Source: an uncultured Mucilaginibacter sp.
Lineage (GTDB): Bacteria; Bacteroidota; Bacteroidia; Sphingobacteriales; Sphingobacteriaceae
Direction: 5' to 3'
DNA: 34,554 nucleotides
Assembly: GCF_946481715.1 (NCBI RefSeq)
Contig: NZ_CAMLOV010000045.1
Coordinates: 1 to 34,554 of the forward strand
The translations under genes were made by a program, and so were the position numbers. The notes beneath the pieces are model-generated. The model was given only the letters and a program-made list of their open reading frames with translations. It was not told the origin of the DNA and did no database searches. Positions 30,622-34,554 of the stretch are shown here, in pieces (the first letter of the stretch is position 1; every line of letters starts with the position of its first letter).

Positions 30622-31536
30622 ATGGATAACCTTAAGTATAAGCCCGATACCCTTGCTTATTATCAAAATATATTAACACGGGTAGATGAATGCCTGGACT
30701 ACCATACGGCTGACCCGGTTGGCGTTGCGCAAATTGCCGATAGCGTTAATGTATCGTACCACCACCTGGCCGAAATATTTTGCGCATTGCGCGGAGAAAG
30801 TTTGGGTGCCCATATAAAGAGGAAGAAACTCGAGCGCGCTATCACGTTATATAGCTACACTGCGCTTAACCTTGGCCAGGTGGCCGACAAAACAGGCTTT
30901 GCCACCAAACACTCGCTCTCCAAATCATTTTCGCAATATTTTAACCGCTCGCCTGCGGCTGTAAAAAAGGCATCGTTGTATCATAAGGCATCTACCAATA
31001 TCCTGTACGATGGCATAACCTCCGCCAGTCATTATGATGCGCTGATGCAGATGGACGTTGATTTCAGCTACCGCGAAGAAACCCTGCAGGGATGTTATTT
31101 TACCGGTACGCTTACCCCGGTGCATGCCCTTAAACTGGTAAACGCCATTGCTTATGATGATTATGTGGAGCAGCTTGTAGTTGATGATGCCTGCAAAAAC
31201 ACCACCTCATTTTTTATCAAGGCGTTCGATTCGGTTAACTTTACCCCGTTAAAACATTACCGGATGTTATCAGGGATGTTTCACCGCCAAAAAACACAGG
31301 CACAATTAAAGGCACAGTACCCGCAGGCTTTTATCAGCCCGGTAAAGGACGGGCGGTACCTGGTATTTAAAGTACCCAACGGCGACCTCAGCAATATAAA
31401 ATGCCATATTACCCTCTTTAGAGAAAACATCATCAGGCAAAAACAGCTGTTTGTTTTAAACGATTTTTATGATTTCTTCCTTTTTACCAACACGCCCGAT
31501 GCCCTGGGCGATTATTATATTTATTACGGCAACTGA
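30622..31536 (+). CDS. AraC-family regulator with GyrI-like effector domain
   Basis: Transcription factor of 304 residues. The N-terminal half holds two helix-turn-helix units (VAQIADSVNVSYHHLAEIF with the turn at SV-VSYHHL, and LGQVADKTGFATKHSLSKSF), which is the AraC/XylS DNA-binding domain. The C-terminal half (residues about 150-304) resembles the GyrI-like ligand-binding domain of Rob/SoxS-linked regulators: YFTGTLTPVHALKLVNAIAY, then FHRQKTQAQ and YLVFKVPNG. It is transcribed away from the DUF4386-like gene with 68 bases between starts, so that gene is the likely target. The ligand is not known. Confidence 0.85.
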   Translation: MDNLKYKPDTLAYYQNILTRVDECLDYHTADPVGVAQIADSVNVSYHHLAEIFCALRGESLGAHIKRKKLERAITLYSYTALNLGQVADKTGFATKHSLSKSFSQYFNRSPAAVKKASLYHKASTNILYDGITSASHYDALMQMDVDFSYREETLQGCYFTGTLTPVHALKLVNAIAYDDYVEQLVVDDACKNTTSFFIKAFDSVNFTPLKHYRMLSGMFHRQKTQAQLKAQYPQAFISPVKDGRYLVFKVPNGDLSNIKCHITLFRENIIRQKQLFVLNDFYDFFLFTNTPDALGDYYIYYGN

Positions 31537-31656
31537 ACCGGCATGAAACGCTTGCATGTTGATATGAATGGAATTCATTTGAAATGCGTGATAATGAATG
31601 CTATGTTGCACCCTAAATAGTCCATAAAACGTGTAGCATTTATTAACACAACCGAT

Positions 31657-32238
31657 ATGAAAAAAAGCATTGGTATCCTTATCTATAACGACGCAGAAGT
31701 GCTGGATTTTTGCGGCCCATTCGAGGTTTTTTCGGTTGCTTCCGAATTGCAGGACCATTCCCTATTCGATGTTTTTACTATTGCAAAAACCACAGAGGCG
31801 GTTAGGGCGGTAAATGGCTTATCCGTAAACCCGGATTATAGTTTCGCGGACGTGCCGCAGATAGATGTGTTGATCATTGCCGGAGGAGCCGGATCGAGAG
31901 CCCTGGTTAATGATACCGACACCCTCGCTTTTATAAAAAAGGTGCACAAGGACACCCTATATACAGCAAGCATTTGCTCGGGTGCCAGGCTACTCGCAAA
32001 GTTGGGGCTGCTTAGCCACAAGCCATACACAACGCACCACCTGGTTTACGATCATCTTGCCGAGCTTGCTCCGGATGGCCTGCCTCAGAAAGAAAAACGG
32101 TACGTACAAAGCGGCAAGATGTTTACATCAGGCGGCATTTCTGCCGGTATCGATCTATCCTTTCATATGTTGGGAATACTTACCAACGATGAGATCGTAA
32201 TAGCAACCGCAGAGTATATGGAGTATCGGCTGATGTGA
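31657..32238 (+). CDS. DJ-1/PfpI-family protein
   Basis: Protein of 193 residues with the DJ-1/PfpI (class I glutamine amidotransferase-like) fold. It begins IGILIYNDAEVLDFCGPFEVF, has the strand DVLIIAGGAGSRALV and the nucleophile elbow ASICSGARLLA with C107. The DFCGPFEVF start is shared with the isonitrile hydratase and AraC-fused subgroups. Members act as hydratases, glyoxalases or chaperones, so the reaction is open. It stands 120 bases after the AraC-type regulator on the same strand and may be controlled by it. Confidence 0.88.
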   Translation: MKKSIGILIYNDAEVLDFCGPFEVFSVASELQDHSLFDVFTIAKTTEAVRAVNGLSVNPDYSFADVPQIDVLIIAGGAGSRALVNDTDTLAFIKKVHKDTLYTASICSGARLLAKLGLLSHKPYTTHHLVYDHLAELAPDGLPQKEKRYVQSGKMFTSGGISAGIDLSFHMLGILTNDEIVIATAEYMEYRLM

Positions 32239-32290
32239 TAGGAGCGGCTTTTTTATATCCGCGCTAATTACTAAATTAGGGTACCAATTT

Positions 32291-33475
32291 ATGAAAGCCG
32301 CCATCATTATATTTTTGTGCCTCGCTACGGCCTTGCATGGTTATGCGCAAAGCAAACAGCAGCGGCTTATATTAGCCGAATACCGGGTAGATCCGGACCA
32401 CGCCGGGCATTACAGGTACCTGGTTGCTTACAATTTTGTTGCGGGTAAACTGGTATCGAAAGATACCCTGCTTGGTGCACCAACATTTAAAGATGGTGTT
32501 GGGGGGTCTTATGTAAGGTACGATCTCCGTAAAACCTTCATTTACAAAAACCGGTATGTAATTGGCGGGAACAGCAGCGTTATCGACCTGAAAAAGAAAG
32601 TTGTGTTACTGCCCGGGGGGCAAACATTTATAGACACCCTTGGCGATACGCTTTTGTTTCACAGGGCAAATTCGGACACAGGCACAGGCTACAGGCATCT
32701 GAATTTGCTTACGGGGCAATCTTACTTTATAGATAGCAGTGCACAAAACCGCGACCGGATAGAAAGATCATCGCCCGATCAAAAGCAGTACCTGTCCATT
32801 TATAACGGCAAACAGGGCAAGCAAATTCGCCTTTACGATGCTAAGGCCAATACCTACCAAATATTGATCGATGATGCCGGTATGGGGCCGGATGTTACCT
32901 CGGATGCCCAACGCCGTACGGTAAAAACACACTGGTTAAATAACCATTCATTTTTATATACAGTTCACCGGCAGGCCGAACAAGACACCAGCTTTAAGCC
33001 GATGAAAGATGTGCAATTTTATATCATTTATTATTTTTCTGACCTCACCATGCATAAGTATGATATCCTTACAAAAAGGGATGAAGTAATCTTCACATTA
33101 GATAAGGTAAAACCGGGGCCAACCAACGACCGGTTTTTGAAAGATGAAATAGGGCAAACCATATACTGCACAGGCTCGTTTGATTATTATTTGATAGATA
33201 CCCTCAAGAACAGGGTTACTGCCTATCCGTTTTTTGAGTTGGGCAATGGCTTTTCGGTACAAAGCGAACGCGATGCGGAAGGGTTCTCCTTTCGTTATAA
33301 GGGCAAGGAGATAAAACATTACCGCGATTACTACTATCGTGCCGTAGCCGGTAAAGAATTGATTGCAATACAAGAGTTAAATAAACCGTTGAATGTTTGG
33401 TCGGCTCAAACCGGTGAGTGGACTTCCATAAAGATTCCATGGTTAGAAGCGGTTATTGGCTGGGTGGAGGAGTAA
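32291..33475 (+). CDS. Secreted beta-rich protein of unknown function
   Basis: Exported protein of 394 residues with a signal peptide (residues 1-20, ending GYAQ). The rest is almost entirely beta strands with recurring short blocks (for example QKQYLSIYNGKQGKQIRLYD, FLKDEIGQTIYCTGSFDYYL, IAIQELNKPLNVWSAQTGEW), which suggests a beta-propeller-like fold. The periodic strand-turn pattern resembles WD40 or DPP-type propellers, but no blade motif is decisive. No catalytic triad is visible. The gene begins 52 bases after the DJ-1 gene; a shared operon is possible but not shown. Confidence 0.65.
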   Translation: MKAAIIIFLCLATALHGYAQSKQQRLILAEYRVDPDHAGHYRYLVAYNFVAGKLVSKDTLLGAPTFKDGVGGSYVRYDLRKTFIYKNRYVIGGNSSVIDLKKKVVLLPGGQTFIDTLGDTLLFHRANSDTGTGYRHLNLLTGQSYFIDSSAQNRDRIERSSPDQKQYLSIYNGKQGKQIRLYDAKANTYQILIDDAGMGPDVTSDAQRRTVKTHWLNNHSFLYTVHRQAEQDTSFKPMKDVQFYIIYYFSDLTMHKYDILTKRDEVIFTLDKVKPGPTNDRFLKDEIGQTIYCTGSFDYYLIDTLKNRVTAYPFFELGNGFSVQSERDAEGFSFRYKGKEIKHYRDYYYRAVAGKELIAIQELNKPLNVWSAQTGEWTSIKIPWLEAVIGWVEE

Positions 33476-33742
33476 GGCGTGAAGGTGCCTGCCTTTGTTT
33501 TGATGGTCGTCACAGTAGTAACGTCGGCAGTTTAAGCGCGAACTGCAACAATGCCCATAACGCGATTGGGTAATTAAAAGCAATCGGGAAATGTTTTTGG
33601 CGACAACACGAGCAACGGGAGGAAATTTTTCCGCCTTTCGTTGGTAATTTCACCAGCAAACCGCGCTGCTTGTAAATGCCGCTAACTACCGTAATGCTTT
33701 AAGACACCGAACTCATTCCGCCAGTCTTCATTATCCTACAGT
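33476..33742. other. Intergenic region without recognisable gene
   Basis: No start-to-stop frame of convincing composition is seen. One weak inverted repeat, GGAGGAAA/TTTCCGCC, lies near 33619-33636. The region separates two convergent genes and would be expected to hold terminators, but no clear one is seen. Confidence 0.4.
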
Positions 33743-34258
33743 TTAAGGAAGCCAGTCATCCTTATAAGCACCTAATTTCCGCTTACTTTGCCCGTCATAC
33801 AACCTGGTTTTTTTAAAAGTGGTCCCATCAAATAGTATGGTTTTTACTCCGCCATCAGTGCCGAGGGTTACTGTGTTTTTAAATGCGCCCTTTTTCACCG
33901 ACCCTCTTTTATACTCATATTCAACCGCAATTTTATCTTGATCAATAAAGTTCCATTCTCCCTTGTATAAACTTACCCCAGGTTCAGATTCGAAAATTAG
34001 TGAGTCGTAAGTTTTAGGGAAATTTTGCGTAGCCTGAAAAACGTAAAAACACTTTTCTTTATCAAAGCAAAGGGTACGAAAATTAGCAGGCCTCATTGTG
34101 CTATCTATCTCGGGGTAGCCAGAGTTAGCGCTTAACCATTTAATGCTGTCCGGAATCCAATATCCTTCAATTAGTGCCGGTTCTCCAATATTATGATTTG
34201 GAGTTGCATGGCAAGAAAACAAGATGGCTGCTGCCACAAACACCATTACGGTTCTCAT
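33743..34258 (-). CDS. Lipoprotein of unknown function
   Basis: Protein of 171 residues with a lipoprotein signal peptide: a short hydrophobic stretch and the lipobox LFSC with the lipidated cysteine C16, so it is expected to be anchored in a membrane by its N-terminus. The rest contains strands with aromatic residues (GYWIPDSIKWLS, KEKCFYVFQATQNFP, GEWNFIDQDKIAVEYEY, VKTILFDGTTFKKTRLYDG), like small beta-rich lipoproteins that follow a lipocalin-like plan. The family is not recognised. It lies downstream of the partial SMP-30-like gene on the same strand. Confidence 0.65.
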   Translation of the reverse strand: MRTVMVFVAAAILFSCHATPNHNIGEPALIEGYWIPDSIKWLSANSGYPEIDSTMRPANFRTLCFDKEKCFYVFQATQNFPKTYDSLIFESEPGVSLYKGEWNFIDQDKIAVEYEYKRGSVKKGAFKNTVTLGTDGGVKTILFDGTTFKKTRLYDGQSKRKLGAYKDDWLP

Positions 34259-34326
34259 TGCTTAAAGTTTAATTGTCGTCCAACGGGCGAGTACGTCTGG
34301 CCTAAGTAGCGACGCACAATTTAAAA

Positions 34327-34554
34327 TCACTTCACCTTAAACGCAATCACCGAATTTTTTGCGAACGTAGGCACATAGATGATTTTTTCTGCGGCATTAT
34401 AAGCAAGGTCTGCGGTACTCATTTTCTTGTCGCGGGTATCTGATAGCACTTGTGTCGATCCATCTGCTTTTACGTAATAAATGGTGCCTGCCCATCCGGT
34501 CACAATAAATTCGTTTGCGCCTACCTTCACAACTCCGTCGGTACCACCTTCCAT
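34327..34554 (-). CDS. SMP-30/NHL-type beta-propeller protein, 5' truncated
   Basis: Only the C-terminal 75 residues are in the window; the frame runs to the contig end at 34554, so its first Met is probably internal. It contains strand blocks typical of a beta-propeller blade (EFIVTGWAGTIYYVKADGST, then DLAYNAAEKIIYVPTFAKNS) and ends NSVIAFKVK. The blade pattern with DG and YVP resembles SMP-30/gluconolactonase-like or NHL-repeat secreted proteins of Bacteroidota, but the catalytic residues would be upstream. Function cannot be set. Confidence 0.5.
   Translation of the reverse strand: MEGGTDGVVKVGANEFIVTGWAGTIYYVKADGSTQVLSDTRDKKMSTADLAYNAAEKIIYVPTFAKNSVIAFKVK

Overview
The window reads as chromosomal DNA from a Bacteroidota bacterium of the Sphingobacteriaceae type (Mucilaginibacter/Pedobacter-like; inferred from protein style, not from a marker search). 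Supporting signs are TAnnTTTG-type -7 promoter boxes with TTG/TTTG -33 boxes, an ECF sigma/anti-sigma pair, many secreted proteins ending their signal peptides in AQ, a HemC-HemD fusion, HemJ instead of HemG/HemY, and intergenic palindromic repeats. The first 47 bases are not biological: they match an Illumina index/read-2 adapter, so this is the raw end of a draft contig, and the last gene runs off the other end.

Layout. 55-969: PfkB sugar kinase. 1087-4423 (minus): an ABC ATPase, then an ECF sigma factor, a membrane anti-sigma-like protein and an outer-membrane barrel. 4646-8128 (plus): a secreted amidohydrolase and a secreted GH36 alpha-galactosidase, probably cotranscribed. 8149-8856: an orphan VapB-like antitoxin of 58 residues and an AT-rich secreted protein. 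8886-19405 (minus): the heme biosynthesis cluster, in transcription order hemA, two small membrane proteins, hemC-hemD fusion, hemB, hemL, a sensor kinase, a response regulator, a TPR membrane protein, hemE, hemJ. This covers glutamyl-tRNA to coproporphyrinogen III plus protoporphyrinogen oxidation; the remaining coproporphyrinogen oxidase and ferrochelatase steps are not here. 19560-26298: DoxX protein, a GNAT-nitrilase fusion, thioredoxin, a Nudix-type regulator, a small secreted protein, EF-P, two cupins and a Nudix hydrolase. 26438-32238: a DUF1624-like acyltransferase, an SRPBCC/ArsR/SRPBCC operon, a frameshifted NADP-binding oxidoreductase, a DUF4386-like membrane protein, an AraC/GyrI-like regulator and a DJ-1/PfpI protein. 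32291-34554: a secreted beta-rich protein, a lipoprotein and the 3' end of an SMP-30/NHL-like gene.

The most informative points are: the two-component system embedded in the heme cluster; intergenic repeats that separate heme genes, one of which has become the last 11 codons of hemL; a perfect 20-bp palindrome placed between a Bacteroidota promoter and the start codon of the SRPBCC/ArsR operon; two near-identical 21-bp palindromes 44 bp apart upstream of the Nudix regulator; and a single-base frameshift in the oxidoreductase gene. No clearly unknown defence or mobile system was found. All family calls come from reading motifs by eye, without database searches.
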